Origin: an uncultured Oscillospiraceae bacterium
Lineage (GTDB): Bacteria > Bacillota > Clostridia > Oscillospirales > Oscillospiraceae
Length of the DNA: 64,000 bases
Reading direction: 5' to 3'
Assembly (NCBI GenBank): GCA_944387095.1
Contig: CALXDP010000007.1
Location: 34,200-98,199, forward strand
Made by a program: the position numbers and the translations under genes. This document shows positions 37,735 to 46,203 of this stretch, piece by piece. Under the pieces are notes generated by a model. It ran no database searches and was not told where the DNA came from. It saw nothing but the letters and a program-made list of their open reading frames with translations. How positions within the stretch are numbered: position 1 is the first letter of the stretch; each line of letters starts with the position of its first letter.

Positions 37735-38712
37735 TCAGTCGTAGTAGGATTCGACGTCCCAGCTGCGGATGGCACCGGAGTAACCGTCGATGGTAAACTC
37801 ATACTCCATGCCGTTGTAGTAGATGCTTCCCTCGTACTCCAGACGACCGTCATCCCGATCCAGTTCAAATTCATAGATGTCGCTGAGGGTGGCGCCGGGC
37901 ACCTTGGCCAAGGCGATCTGTTTGGCCTGGTCGGCGGTGATGGTGGTAGTGCCGGAGGCGGGAGGGGTATAGCCATCGGCGTCAAAATCATAGGAGAGGA
38001 CCGCGCCGGTGTAAGCGTCGATCTCATAGTCGTACTCCGTGTAGCTGGAGGTATTGTAGAACTCCACCTCGTAGATCCGGCGGCTGTCGTCATAGTCCAG
38101 CTTGCTCTTCAGGAAGGTGACTTGGCTGGCGCTGACCCCCGCATGGTTCAGGGCGATCTCCCGGGCCCGGGCCTCGGTAATCATGGTGCCGGCGGAGCTG
38201 TTGCTGCCGTTTCCGCTGCCGGTATTGGTGCTGCCGTTATTGCCGGTGCCAGTGTTGGCATTGCCGCCGCTGCCGGCGTTGGTGTTTCCGGTGCTGATGG
38301 GGTTGTCGGCAGTGTTGGTCTGGCCGGAGGATGTCTGGGAGGGGGAGGGGTCGGCGCTGGGAGACGACTCAGAGCCGGCGCTGGGAGAGACCTCGGGGTC
38401 GGCGCTGGCCTGGCTGCTGCGCCCCGGACCGCTGATGATGATGCCGGTGACGGCGTCGATATCGTACTCGTAGCTCTGGCCGTTGGCGGTGAAGTCAATG
38501 GCGTAAAAATCGGTGCCGTCCTGACGGTCCAGACCGGTGGTGGAGAAGGAGGCGTCGGCTTCCGATACGTCGGCGGCCTCCAGAGCGATGGCCTTAGCGG
38601 CGTCCAGGCCGATATATTCCGCCTGACTGCTGGGCTGGCCGCAGCCGGCCAGGGCGAAGGTGAGGGCGGCAGCCGCCAGCAGGGCGCAGAGAGATTTCCG
38701 TGTTATATTCAT
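37735..38712 (-). CDS. Lipoprotein with three PepSY domains
   Basis: A 325-residue secreted lipoprotein (lipobox ALAGC). One PepSY domain follows the signal (LDAAKAIALEAADVSEAD to YDIDAVTGIIIS), then a 75-residue Ser/Gly/Asn/Thr spacer, then two more PepSY domains (ITEARAREIALNHAGVSA; ITADQAKQIALAKVPGA) each ending in a YEIDAYTG-like strand. PepSY domains are thought to inhibit proteases or bind ligands at the cell surface. It lies next to an OmpR/kinase pair that probably controls it. Confidence 0.9.
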   Translation of the reverse strand: MNITRKSLCALLAAAALTFALAGCGQPSSQAEYIGLDAAKAIALEAADVSEADASFSTTGLDRQDGTDFYAIDFTANGQSYEYDIDAVTGIIISGPGRSSQASADPEVSPSAGSESSPSADPSPSQTSSGQTNTADNPISTGNTNAGSGGNANTGTGNNGSTNTGSGNGSNSSAGTMITEARAREIALNHAGVSASQVTFLKSKLDYDDSRRIYEVEFYNTSSYTEYDYEIDAYTGAVLSYDFDADGYTPPASGTTTITADQAKQIALAKVPGATLSDIYEFELDRDDGRLEYEGSIYYNGMEYEFTIDGYSGAIRSWDVESYYD

Positions 38713-38745
38713 AAGAGAGTGGAATCCTTTCTTCTGGTTGGTCTT

Positions 38746-38778
38746 ATCCTACCAGCGAAACATGAAAGTAACATGAAA
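38746..38778 (-). promoter_or_regulatory. PepSY gene promoter with tandem response-regulator site
   Basis: Two direct copies of TTTCATGTT (minus strand; 38759-38767 and 38770-38778) are 11 bp apart, the spacing typical of OmpR-family dimers. They cover the -35 position of a -10 reading TAGGAT (38746-38751). This suggests activation by the adjacent response regulator. Confidence 0.6.
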
Positions 38779-38792
38779 CGGCGAACAGATTT

Positions 38793-40154
38793 TCAAATTG
38801 TTTCAGGCGGGGGATCCGGCGGAAGATGAAGGGTAAAGGTGCTGCCCAAACCGGCAATGCTCTCCAGGCTCATGGTGCCGCCGTGGGCTTGGGCAATCTT
38901 CTGGACCATGGACAGGCCCAGCCCCGCTCCGCCCCGATCTCCGCTGCGGGAGGGATCCACCTGGTAGAACCGCTGCCAGATCTTTTCCTGCTGCTCCTTG
39001 GGAATGCCGATGCCGTCGTCCCGCACGGTGAGCTGGACCTCATCCGCCGCCTGGCGGAGAGACACCCACACATGGCCGCCCTCCTTGCCGTACTTAAAGC
39101 CGTTGTCAATGAGGTTTTGCAGCAGCCGGGTGAGCAGGGCGGCGTCCACCCGGGCGGTGATCCCAGGCTCCACCTCCGGGAGGAGGCGCTGGGGGGGATA
39201 GGTCTGCTCCCGGCAGATGTTCTGAACCAGCTCGGACAGATCCACCCGCTCCCGATGGACCATATCGGTGCCCTGGTCCAGACGGGTGATGGACAGCAGC
39301 TGGCCGATGAGAGCTGTCATTTTATCTGCCTGCCGGTGGATCATGGCCAGGGTCTCCCGTTGCTCCTCCGGTGTCTCCCCGTACTTTTCGGCATACTCGC
39401 ACGCGCTTTTGATGACGGACACCGGGGTGCGCAGTTCGTGGGAGGCGTCGGCGGTGAACTGCTGCTCGGCGTCAAACAGCCGCTCCAGATGGGCGAACAT
39501 CTGGTTGAAGGTGAGGGCCAGGCGGGAAAACTCGTTGTGCCCAGGGGGGATATCCACCCGCCGGGACAGGTCGGCGGCCTCGTTGATGGCCGCTGCGGTG
39601 GAGGTGATCTGATCCAGGGGGCGGAAGGCCCGGCGGGCGATAAGGTAGCCGCCCAGAGCGGCCAATACGATGAGCAGCGGCATAACAATCAGGGCGATGA
39701 GCATCAGGTTGGTGAGCAGCTGGGGATTCTCCGGCGCCTCCAGAATGCCGCGGATCCAGACCCCGTTGTCCCAGCCCAGGGGGACCCAGAAGTCCAGCAC
39801 ATAGTACCGGGCGGAGCCCACGTTCACCGGACGGGTCAGACCATTCTGAAGGGGTTCGTTGGCGGTGAAACCCACCGGCACCTGGCCGGCCAGGAGGGAT
39901 TCGCTCTGGCTGTAAACAAGGGTATAGACGCCGTTATCGTAAAAAGTGAAGTTATCCCCCAGCTGCAAAGAGCCATCTGCCATGTCCACCTGCCGGAGAT
40001 TGCCCCGCAGGGTCTGGTCCAGCTGGGTCATGGAGGTCTGGGTGGATACCGTGCCGCTGACCAGCACTAGAAAGACCAGCAGAAGGGCGGCCATGAGAAT
40101 CATGAGCAGCGTATACCAGATGGTGATCTTGATTTTGACGCTCAGACGCTTCAC
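38793..40154 (-). CDS. Sensor histidine kinase with HAMP domain
   Basis: A 453-residue two-span kinase. TM1 is near residues 8-35, an extracytoplasmic domain of about 120 residues follows, TM2 is near 155-178 and then HAMP (RRAFRPLDQITSTAAAI). The H box is FTADASHELRTPVSVI; N, G1, F and G2 boxes are intact (NLIDNGFKYG, VRDDGIGI, RFYQVDPSRS, GAGLGLSMV). It starts at a GTG overlapping the regulator stop. Confidence 0.93.
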   Translation of the reverse strand: MKRLSVKIKITIWYTLLMILMAALLLVFLVLVSGTVSTQTSMTQLDQTLRGNLRQVDMADGSLQLGDNFTFYDNGVYTLVYSQSESLLAGQVPVGFTANEPLQNGLTRPVNVGSARYYVLDFWVPLGWDNGVWIRGILEAPENPQLLTNLMLIALIVMPLLIVLAALGGYLIARRAFRPLDQITSTAAAINEAADLSRRVDIPPGHNEFSRLALTFNQMFAHLERLFDAEQQFTADASHELRTPVSVIKSACEYAEKYGETPEEQRETLAMIHRQADKMTALIGQLLSITRLDQGTDMVHRERVDLSELVQNICREQTYPPQRLLPEVEPGITARVDAALLTRLLQNLIDNGFKYGKEGGHVWVSLRQAADEVQLTVRDDGIGIPKEQQEKIWQRFYQVDPSRSGDRGGAGLGLSMVQKIAQAHGGTMSLESIAGLGSTFTLHLPPDPPPETI

Positions 40155-40846
40155 TTGGACCCTCCCTGATCCGGCGCGGGCTCCCGGATGACCCAGCCGA
40201 TCCCCTTGATGGTGTGGATGAGCTTTTGCTCCCGGCCGCCGTCGATCTTTTTGCGCAGCCGGCTCATATAGCCGTCCACATTGTTGGAGCTGCCTGAGTA
40301 CTCATAGTTCCAGATGCGGTTTTCGATCTGTTCCCGGGACAGCACTTTTTCCTTGTTGCGCATCAGGTATTCCAGAATGGAAAACTCCTTGGGCAGCAGG
40401 GGGATTTCCTCCCCGCCCCTGGTGGCCCGGCGCTGCTCCACGTCCAGGGTCAGGTCCCCAGCGGTGAAGAGGTTGGTCCGGTGGCCGGCATGCTTGCGGG
40501 TCATGGCCCGGATGCGGGCCAGCAGCTCGTCAACGTCGAAGGGCTTGACTAGGTAGTCATCCGCGCCCAGGTCCAGACCCTTCACCCGATCGGAGACGCT
40601 GTCCCTGGCGGTCAGGAAGAGCACCGGGGTGTCCACACCCTGGCCCCGCAACTCCTTGACCAGGGTGTAGCCGTCCTTTTTGGGCATCATCACGTCCAGG
40701 AGTATGCCGTCGTACTCCGCACCCAGAAGGTGGAGCTGGGCATCCTCCCCGTCGTAGCAGCCGTCCACCGTATAGCCGGCCTTCTTAAGAACCTTCTGAA
40801 GCAGAAGGTTCAGGTCCTTTTCATCCTCAACCACCAAAATGCGCAC
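40151..40846 (-). CDS. OmpR/PhoB-type response regulator
   Basis: A 231-residue regulator with a receiver domain (VVEDEKDLN, Asp in GILLDVMMPKKDG, Lys in DYLVKPF) and a winged-helix DNA-binding domain (LLPKEFSILEYLMRNKEKVLSREQI). It starts at GTG with GGGAGG eight bases upstream. Together with the kinase and the PepSY lipoprotein it forms one signalling unit. Confidence 0.94.
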   Translation of the reverse strand: MRILVVEDEKDLNLLLQKVLKKAGYTVDGCYDGEDAQLHLLGAEYDGILLDVMMPKKDGYTLVKELRGQGVDTPVLFLTARDSVSDRVKGLDLGADDYLVKPFDVDELLARIRAMTRKHAGHRTNLFTAGDLTLDVEQRRATRGGEEIPLLPKEFSILEYLMRNKEKVLSREQIENRIWNYEYSGSSNNVDGYMSRLRKKIDGGREQKLIHTIKGIGWVIREPAPDQGGSK

Positions 40847-40987
40847 AGTGCCTGCCTCCCTTTCTCAAGCTCCGTTCCGTGCCGCGCCGGGGAACGGGCC
40901 GGGCGATGAATTTGATCTCTATTTTACACGAGAAATTTCGATTTTGCAATGAGGGGTGGTGATTTGCCCTTTGGCCCGCAGGGAAAA

Positions 40988-41025
40988 GCGGCAGGGCCGC
41001 GCCACACAGGGCGCGGCCCTGCCGC
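40988..41025 (-). terminator. Strong hairpin after the pyridoxamine-oxidase-family gene
   Basis: A perfect 16-bp GC-rich stem (40988-41003 with 41010-41025) around a 6-base loop, downstream of the stop at 41068 on the minus strand, with CTTTTCCC following. Confidence 0.8.
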
Positions 41026-41067
41026 GTGAACGGGGATGCCCGGCGGGACAGCACAGGGCAAGGGCGG

Positions 41068-41562
41068 TCAGCTGCCCCGGCGGGGAACCAGCTCGATGGC
41101 TTGCTTGCCGGACAGGTGCTGGACAGTCAGTTCCAACATGCACAGGGCCGTCCAATCCTTGGCGATGTAGTGTTCCCGGCGCTCCGCGGTGTCCTCCGGG
41201 GTGTACCGGACCGCCAGCTTTTCAATGGCGGCGCGCTTTTCCCCCTCGTCCTCCAATATCCGCATGGTGCCGAAGGCGATGACACTGCGAAAATAGGTGG
41301 TGTATTCCGCCGGGACCACCTGGTCCTGGTCGATGACACAGAAGGAGGCCTTGGGATTGCGGGCGATGGCATCCAGTTTATGGCCGGTTCTGGCACAGTG
41401 GAAATAGAGCTTGCCGCCCTCGTAGACATAGCTGAGGGGGACGGCATAGGGGTAGCCGCCGTCCCCGGATAGGGCCAGGACGCCGGAGGTGCCCCGGCGC
41501 AGCACATCCCCGCACGCCTCTGGGGACAGGGCCTGGCGGCTGCGGCGCAGTTCACGGAACAT
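41068..41562 (-). CDS. Pyridoxamine 5'-phosphate oxidase-family (NimA-like) flavoprotein
   Basis: A 164-residue protein of the FMN-binding split-barrel family. The usual order is seen: RRSRQALSPEACGDVL, VLALSGDGGYPYAVPLSYVY, LYFHCARTGHKLDAIARNP and the SVIAFGTMRIL strand. NimA-like members act as flavin reductases, sometimes on nitroimidazoles; the role here is unknown. The ATG at 41562 is chosen because AGGAGGGA lies seven bases upstream. Confidence 0.88.
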   Translation of the reverse strand: MFRELRRSRQALSPEACGDVLRRGTSGVLALSGDGGYPYAVPLSYVYEGGKLYFHCARTGHKLDAIARNPKASFCVIDQDQVVPAEYTTYFRSVIAFGTMRILEDEGEKRAAIEKLAVRYTPEDTAERREHYIAKDWTALCMLELTVQHLSGKQAIELVPRRGS

Positions 41563-41660
41563 GGAAGATCCCTCCTGAAAAAGAAATGCGCCCTGTCCCC
41601 ATTCGTTCCAAGACCTGACAGAATGGGGCAAGGCGTTGACCCGGTGGCCAATTCTCGTAT

Positions 41661-41689
41661 AGGATAGCAACGATCCAGGGAAAAGTCAA
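41661..41689 (-). promoter_or_regulatory. Promoter of the pyridoxamine-oxidase-family gene
   Basis: On the minus strand TTGACT (41684-41689), a 17-bp spacer and TATCCT (41661-41666), about 100 bases upstream of the start codon. Confidence 0.7.
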
Positions 41690-41697
41690 GCGGGGAA

Positions 41698-41732
41698 TTT
41701 CTCCCCCGCGGCAGAACGCCGCGGGGGAGAAA
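41698..41732 (-). terminator. Terminator of the moxR-DUF58-transglutaminase operon
   Basis: Perfect 15-bp stem, TTTCTCCCCCGCGGC (41698-41712) with its complement (41718-41732), starting 4 bases past the transglutaminase stop. Confidence 0.85.
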
Positions 41733-41736
41733 GCCA

Positions 41737-44073
41737 TCAAGGAGAAGCGGGGGAGCCAGGGCCAGCCCGGTCCGGATAGAACAGGGCGCGCAGCAGCGGC
41801 CGTTTCCAGGCGGGCAGAGCCTTTTCTATCCGGACGACCTCGCCCCGCAGGTCATCCAGCACCTCGTTCCGCTCTTGGGGAGTGAGGGTGTGCTGACTGA
41901 AGCGGGCTTTTCCCACCAGCTCCATGGTGCGGGAACTGGGCTTGCCGCCCCACCGCTCCAGCCGCTGGAACCAGCCGTAGGCGGCCAGGACGGCGGCGTT
42001 GCGATCCGGGTTCGTCCAAAGCCGATCCCACCTGCCCCGCCGGAAGCGGAACAGGAGGAAGGGGAGGGACAGCGCGGCCAGGACGGGGACCAACCACAGC
42101 AGCCATGGCAGGTAGCGCCCGGTGCCCGAAACCTCCGGGTTCTCGATCGGCGGGGAGGTGGTGTCTGGGGGCTGGCTGGACTGAGGCCGGCTGGACGGGG
42201 AGAGAGAGGGCGCGGGCGTGGCGCTGGGGGTGGCCTCCGGTTCCGGATCTTCCTCTGTGGGGGCGCTGGGGGTGACCTCCACCGGATACCAGCCGTAGCC
42301 GTCCAGGTAGATTTCCACCCAGGCATGAGCGTTGGAGTCCAGCACCTGGGCGGCGCCGGATTCAGGGATGGTGGCGGCGTAGCCGCTGACATACCGGGCG
42401 GGGATGCCCTCCAGACGCAGAAGCAGGGCGGCGGTGGTGGCGTAGTGGACGCAGTAGCCCCGGCGGGTCTCCTCCAGGAAATAGACCACAAAGTCCTCCC
42501 CCTCCGGTGGGGCCGGGGTGTTCAGGTCATATTGTGTGTGGAGCGCCAGCAGCTGGGCGATCTGAGCGGCAGTGTTCAGGGCGCCGGCGTAGTAGCCAGT
42601 GGAAACCCCGGCGGGCTGAATGCCGCTGTCCGCCAGCTCCCATTGGGCGTCCCGATACCACTGGCCCAGGAAGTAGGCGGTGTCCTGGGGCACGTCCAGA
42701 TAGTTCTCATAGACGAAGGCGCGGTATTGTGGGCTTGTCTGAACTTGAAAACTCAGATCATTGCGCGGAACTGGGTCTTGATCCAGAGGGAGGAAGGACA
42801 GAGTGTATTGCTGGAGCGGCTGGGAAGCGAGAAGGGTGGAGTCCCGGTAGGTGATGGTATCTTGGGTGGAAATGCTCTGAGACACAGGCTGATAGGGGGA
42901 ATAGAGAAGCGTGCTGGCCGCGGCAGACCGGGTGATGGTCATCTCCTGCGTCTCCTCCGACGGGGCAAAAGCCCAGTAGCTGAGCAGGGAGCTGATCCCA
43001 CCCAATGAATCCGGCGCCTCAGCATCCAGGGTTTCCCAGGTGTTGTTGGCATACAGGGCATACGCAGATCCCTTCAAGTAGACGGGGCCGGAGTATGAAC
43101 TCTCCGCCAGAAGTACGGTTTGGCCGGTGTACCGCCGGGGGCCGGCGGCGGACAGATCCACTTCCTCTTCTGGGGCGGAGACTCCGGAGCTCCCTCCCAT
43201 GCTGGGGGGGGCGGAGGGATCTGCTGCGCCCGGCCCATCCCCGGAGGAGAACCAGTCCAGGGCCAGCAGCTCGTTCCGGGTGTTCACCGCCCAGGCGGGC
43301 TGGACATAGCCCTCCCGGGGGAAGATCAGGTATACACCTGCGACAACCGCCAGACAGGCGGGCAGGGCCAGCAGGATGACCCGGGCGCCTCCGGCGGGAT
43401 TGGCCCGGACGGACAGGCTGGACAGCAGCATGGCGCCCCAGCAGGCGCACACCATCATCAGGGCGGGCCAGCCCATGGCCACCTCCGCCAGGAAGGCGGG
43501 CATCAGCCAGGGCAGGGTGAGGGCAAAGGTGAGCCAGAACGAGCGCAGCCGGGTGACTGCCCAGCCTAGGGGCAGGGCATACAGCGCGACCAACCCGGCC
43601 AGAAATGCCTGAATGGCCGGCTGCTTCAGTGCCGGGGAGAGGGCGGGCTCCAGGATAAAATAGCCGGGGAAACCGGTGTTTTCCGTGAACAGGACAGACA
43701 GGGTCTCCCAGAGGGCCATGGCGCCCCAGGCCAGCAGAATCCGATAATGGTAGATCAAACCACCGCCCACCAGCAGCAAAATCAGCACCGCCAGCCAACG
43801 ATACCGTGGCAGGGACCACACCGCCATAGAGACGGCCCCCGCCAGCAGGCATACCCCCAGGGCGGGCAGCAGAGAAATGGGCATCAGCGCGCCGGTGGGC
43901 AGATAGGAGACAGCGGGGGACAGGTAGAAGGGCTGTAGATAGGTGGACAGACAGAACCGGGCCAGGGCGCCCAGCAGCAAAATGACCAGCAGCCCATCGG
44001 CAATCACGACAAGAGGAGTCCTCCGCGCCGGCTGTCTGGGAGAGCGGCGCTTGGGATGGTTCGGCCTGGTCAT
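41737..44073 (-). CDS. Membrane-anchored transglutaminase-like protein (TgpA type)
   Basis: A 778-residue membrane protein: several N-terminal transmembrane segments (about residues 20-260), a large extracytoplasmic region with a transglutaminase-like core, and one C-terminal span (LPWLLWLVPVLAALSLPFLLF). The catalytic Cys is in RRGYCVHYATTAALLLR, the His in NAHAWVEIY and the acidic residue in GWYPVEVTP. A Pro/Ser/Thr-rich linker precedes the last span. The partner genes DUF58 and moxR are upstream in the same operon, a conserved arrangement of unclear envelope function. Confidence 0.9.
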   Translation of the reverse strand: MTRPNHPKRRSPRQPARRTPLVVIADGLLVILLLGALARFCLSTYLQPFYLSPAVSYLPTGALMPISLLPALGVCLLAGAVSMAVWSLPRYRWLAVLILLLVGGGLIYHYRILLAWGAMALWETLSVLFTENTGFPGYFILEPALSPALKQPAIQAFLAGLVALYALPLGWAVTRLRSFWLTFALTLPWLMPAFLAEVAMGWPALMMVCACWGAMLLSSLSVRANPAGGARVILLALPACLAVVAGVYLIFPREGYVQPAWAVNTRNELLALDWFSSGDGPGAADPSAPPSMGGSSGVSAPEEEVDLSAAGPRRYTGQTVLLAESSYSGPVYLKGSAYALYANNTWETLDAEAPDSLGGISSLLSYWAFAPSEETQEMTITRSAAASTLLYSPYQPVSQSISTQDTITYRDSTLLASQPLQQYTLSFLPLDQDPVPRNDLSFQVQTSPQYRAFVYENYLDVPQDTAYFLGQWYRDAQWELADSGIQPAGVSTGYYAGALNTAAQIAQLLALHTQYDLNTPAPPEGEDFVVYFLEETRRGYCVHYATTAALLLRLEGIPARYVSGYAATIPESGAAQVLDSNAHAWVEIYLDGYGWYPVEVTPSAPTEEDPEPEATPSATPAPSLSPSSRPQSSQPPDTTSPPIENPEVSGTGRYLPWLLWLVPVLAALSLPFLLFRFRRGRWDRLWTNPDRNAAVLAAYGWFQRLERWGGKPSSRTMELVGKARFSQHTLTPQERNEVLDDLRGEVVRIEKALPAWKRPLLRALFYPDRAGPGSPASP

Positions 44074-45053
44074 GGCATGTCCCCCTCTCCGGCGGTGATG
44101 TGAAAGCGGGGCAGGTCGGGGATGCCCTGAAATTCCCAGGTCGCCTGGGGTCTCTCCTCCGGCGCCCGACGGGAGAGGATGCGGGTCATGCAGTCCAGCA
44201 GCTGGGCCTGGGAGGTCACGGGCTCCGCGTTGGACCGGCCATCCGGATCCAGCCAGCAGATCTCATGGGGGATTTCCCGCTGGGTTAGAGAGAGGGAGAT
44301 GGTCCACAGGCGGGCCAGCACCCGATCCAGGCGCTCCGGGGGACCAAATAGGTCGAAGGACAGTGTCATCTGGGGCCGGTCGCTCTTCAGCCGTTCCCGT
44401 ATCACCAGCTCGTCGTACTTGGAGGACAGCTTCCAGTGGATGGAGCGGATGGGATCGCCGGGGCGGTAGCCGCGCACTTCATAGTCCTCGCTCTCCTGCC
44501 CCGGGCCGGGGCGGACGCCCATCCGGGCCAAAATATACTCCAGTTCCGGCAGCTCCTCCAGGGGGGCGGGCTCGGGCAGGACAACCGTCCGGGCAGGGCC
44601 GGGCGCCCCGGCGGGAAAGGCGAACAGGCCCAGAAAATCCAGGGCTTTGACTCTGGTGACCTGGCAGGTGAGAACGCCGCAGTGGCTGCAGTCCACCGGG
44701 AAGGCCCGGGACTGGCCGCCGGACAGCCCCACAGCCTGGAAGCGCTCCTGCCGCGCGGCCCCTGTGAACGCGTTTTGAAGGTGGAAGCGCAGGGTCAGCC
44801 GGGAGATGGGGAGGGGGGAAACATTTTCCACCCAGACCTGCCACTGCCCCTGTTGGCCCTGGAGAAGTTGAGGGCCGGAGACGGACAGCCGCAGCCGCAG
44901 GCCCCGCAGGCCCGGCAGGCTCAGCAGCAGAGAGAGGATGGGCAGGGCGATCACGCACACCAGCAGGAACTGGGCCAGATAGCCGTCATAGAAGATCTGA
45001 AAGGCCAGGGCAGCCAGCAGGGCGGCCCCGTAGACAATGCGCCGTCCAGCCAT
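44070..45053 (-). CDS. DUF58 membrane protein
   Basis: A 327-residue protein with two N-terminal membrane segments and a DUF58 domain containing the family motif YRPGDPIRSIHWKLSSKYDEL. It overlaps the transglutaminase gene by four bases and follows moxR by two bases. DUF58 proteins are von Willebrand-A-like and are thought to work with MoxR ATPases in assembling envelope complexes. Confidence 0.93.
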   Translation of the reverse strand: MAGRRIVYGAALLAALAFQIFYDGYLAQFLLVCVIALPILSLLLSLPGLRGLRLRLSVSGPQLLQGQQGQWQVWVENVSPLPISRLTLRFHLQNAFTGAARQERFQAVGLSGGQSRAFPVDCSHCGVLTCQVTRVKALDFLGLFAFPAGAPGPARTVVLPEPAPLEELPELEYILARMGVRPGPGQESEDYEVRGYRPGDPIRSIHWKLSSKYDELVIRERLKSDRPQMTLSFDLFGPPERLDRVLARLWTISLSLTQREIPHEICWLDPDGRSNAEPVTSQAQLLDCMTRILSRRAPEERPQATWEFQGIPDLPRFHITAGEGDMP

Positions 45054-45055
45054 GG

Positions 45056-45994
45056 CTACCGCAGCCGGGGGGCCTTTATGCCGTGCATGAGCTGAGAGAG
45101 CAGCTCTTCCCGGGCCTGCTCAGTGGCCCCCGCCTTGGGGGCGAAGACCAGCCGGTGGGTGATGACGTCGCGGAACATGGCCTGCACATCTTCCGGGGTC
45201 ACATAGTCCCGACCGGAGGCCAGGGCCAGGGCTCGGCTGACGCTGGTCAGGGACAGAGTGGCCCGGGGACTGGCCCCCTGGAGGATGAGGGGATGCTGCC
45301 GGGTGGCCTCAACCAGCCGGAGCAGATAATCCAGCACATCGTCGGACAGATAGACCCGGTCTGCCGCCTGGCGAAGCCCCTCCAGCTGAGCGTGGTCGGC
45401 CACCTGTTCCACTTGGTCCAGGGGATTGCCCGCCTGATGCTCCCGCACCATGGCCACCTCCGCCCGGTGGGAGGGGTAGCCCAGGGACAGGCGGATGGCA
45501 AAGCGGTCCAGCTGGGAGTCGGGCAGGGGCTGGGTGCCGGCGGCGCCCACGGGGTTTTGGGTGGCAATGACCACAAAGGGCTGGTCGATGGGCCGGGACA
45601 CCCCGTCCACCGTCACCTGCCCCTCTTCCATGGCCTCCAGAAGGGCGGACTGGGTACGGCTGGTGGCCCGGTTGAGCTCGTCGGCCAGGAAGAGATTGCA
45701 CATCAGCGCGCCTGGGCGGTAGTCAAAGGACCCGGTCTCCCGGTTGAAGATGGAAAAGCCGGTCAAGTCTGAGGGCATGACGTCGGGGGTGAACTGGACC
45801 CGCTTATACCGCAGGCCCAGGGCCTTGGAGAAGGCCAGGGCCATGGTGGTCTTGCCCACGCCGGGGATGTCCTCCAGCAGAACGTGGCCCCGGGCCAGGA
45901 TGGCCAGTAGCACCCGGACCAGCACCGGCCCTTTGCCCAGCACCGCTTTGCGCACCTCGGCGAGGATGCGCTGAATGACTTCCTGTTCTCTCAT
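45056..45994 (-). CDS. MoxR-family AAA+ ATPase
   Basis: A 312-residue AAA+ chaperone-like ATPase. Walker A is EDIPGVGKTT, Walker B LFLADELNRA, sensor region VVIATQNPVGAAGTQPLP with the arginine finger in QLDRFAIRL. It is the first gene of the moxR-DUF58-transglutaminase operon. Confidence 0.95.
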   Translation of the reverse strand: MREQEVIQRILAEVRKAVLGKGPVLVRVLLAILARGHVLLEDIPGVGKTTMALAFSKALGLRYKRVQFTPDVMPSDLTGFSIFNRETGSFDYRPGALMCNLFLADELNRATSRTQSALLEAMEEGQVTVDGVSRPIDQPFVVIATQNPVGAAGTQPLPDSQLDRFAIRLSLGYPSHRAEVAMVREHQAGNPLDQVEQVADHAQLEGLRQAADRVYLSDDVLDYLLRLVEATRQHPLILQGASPRATLSLTSVSRALALASGRDYVTPEDVQAMFRDVITHRLVFAPKAGATEQAREELLSQLMHGIKAPRLR

Positions 45995-46146
45995 GTCGGA
46001 CAGGCCCCTTTCTAATCCAACGCCGGAACCGGCGAAAACATCTTGATGCTCTTTTTAAAATATAGCATAAACGATTATTCGTCAACCACTTTTGCGGGAG
46101 AGGGGGGAAGCCGCCCGGCGGCGGTCCGGTCAGGGGGAAATGGGGA

Positions 46147-46180
46147 AAGCCCGCCGAAATCCAGAGATTTCAGCGGGCTT
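46147..46180 (-). terminator. Terminator of hcp
   Basis: Hairpin AAGCCCGC-GAAATC / GATTTC-GCGGGCTT with one internal mismatch and a four-base loop, about 24 bases past the hcp stop on the minus strand. Confidence 0.75.
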
Positions 46181-46203
46181 CGGAAGGGGGGATAGGGCTG
46201 GGA

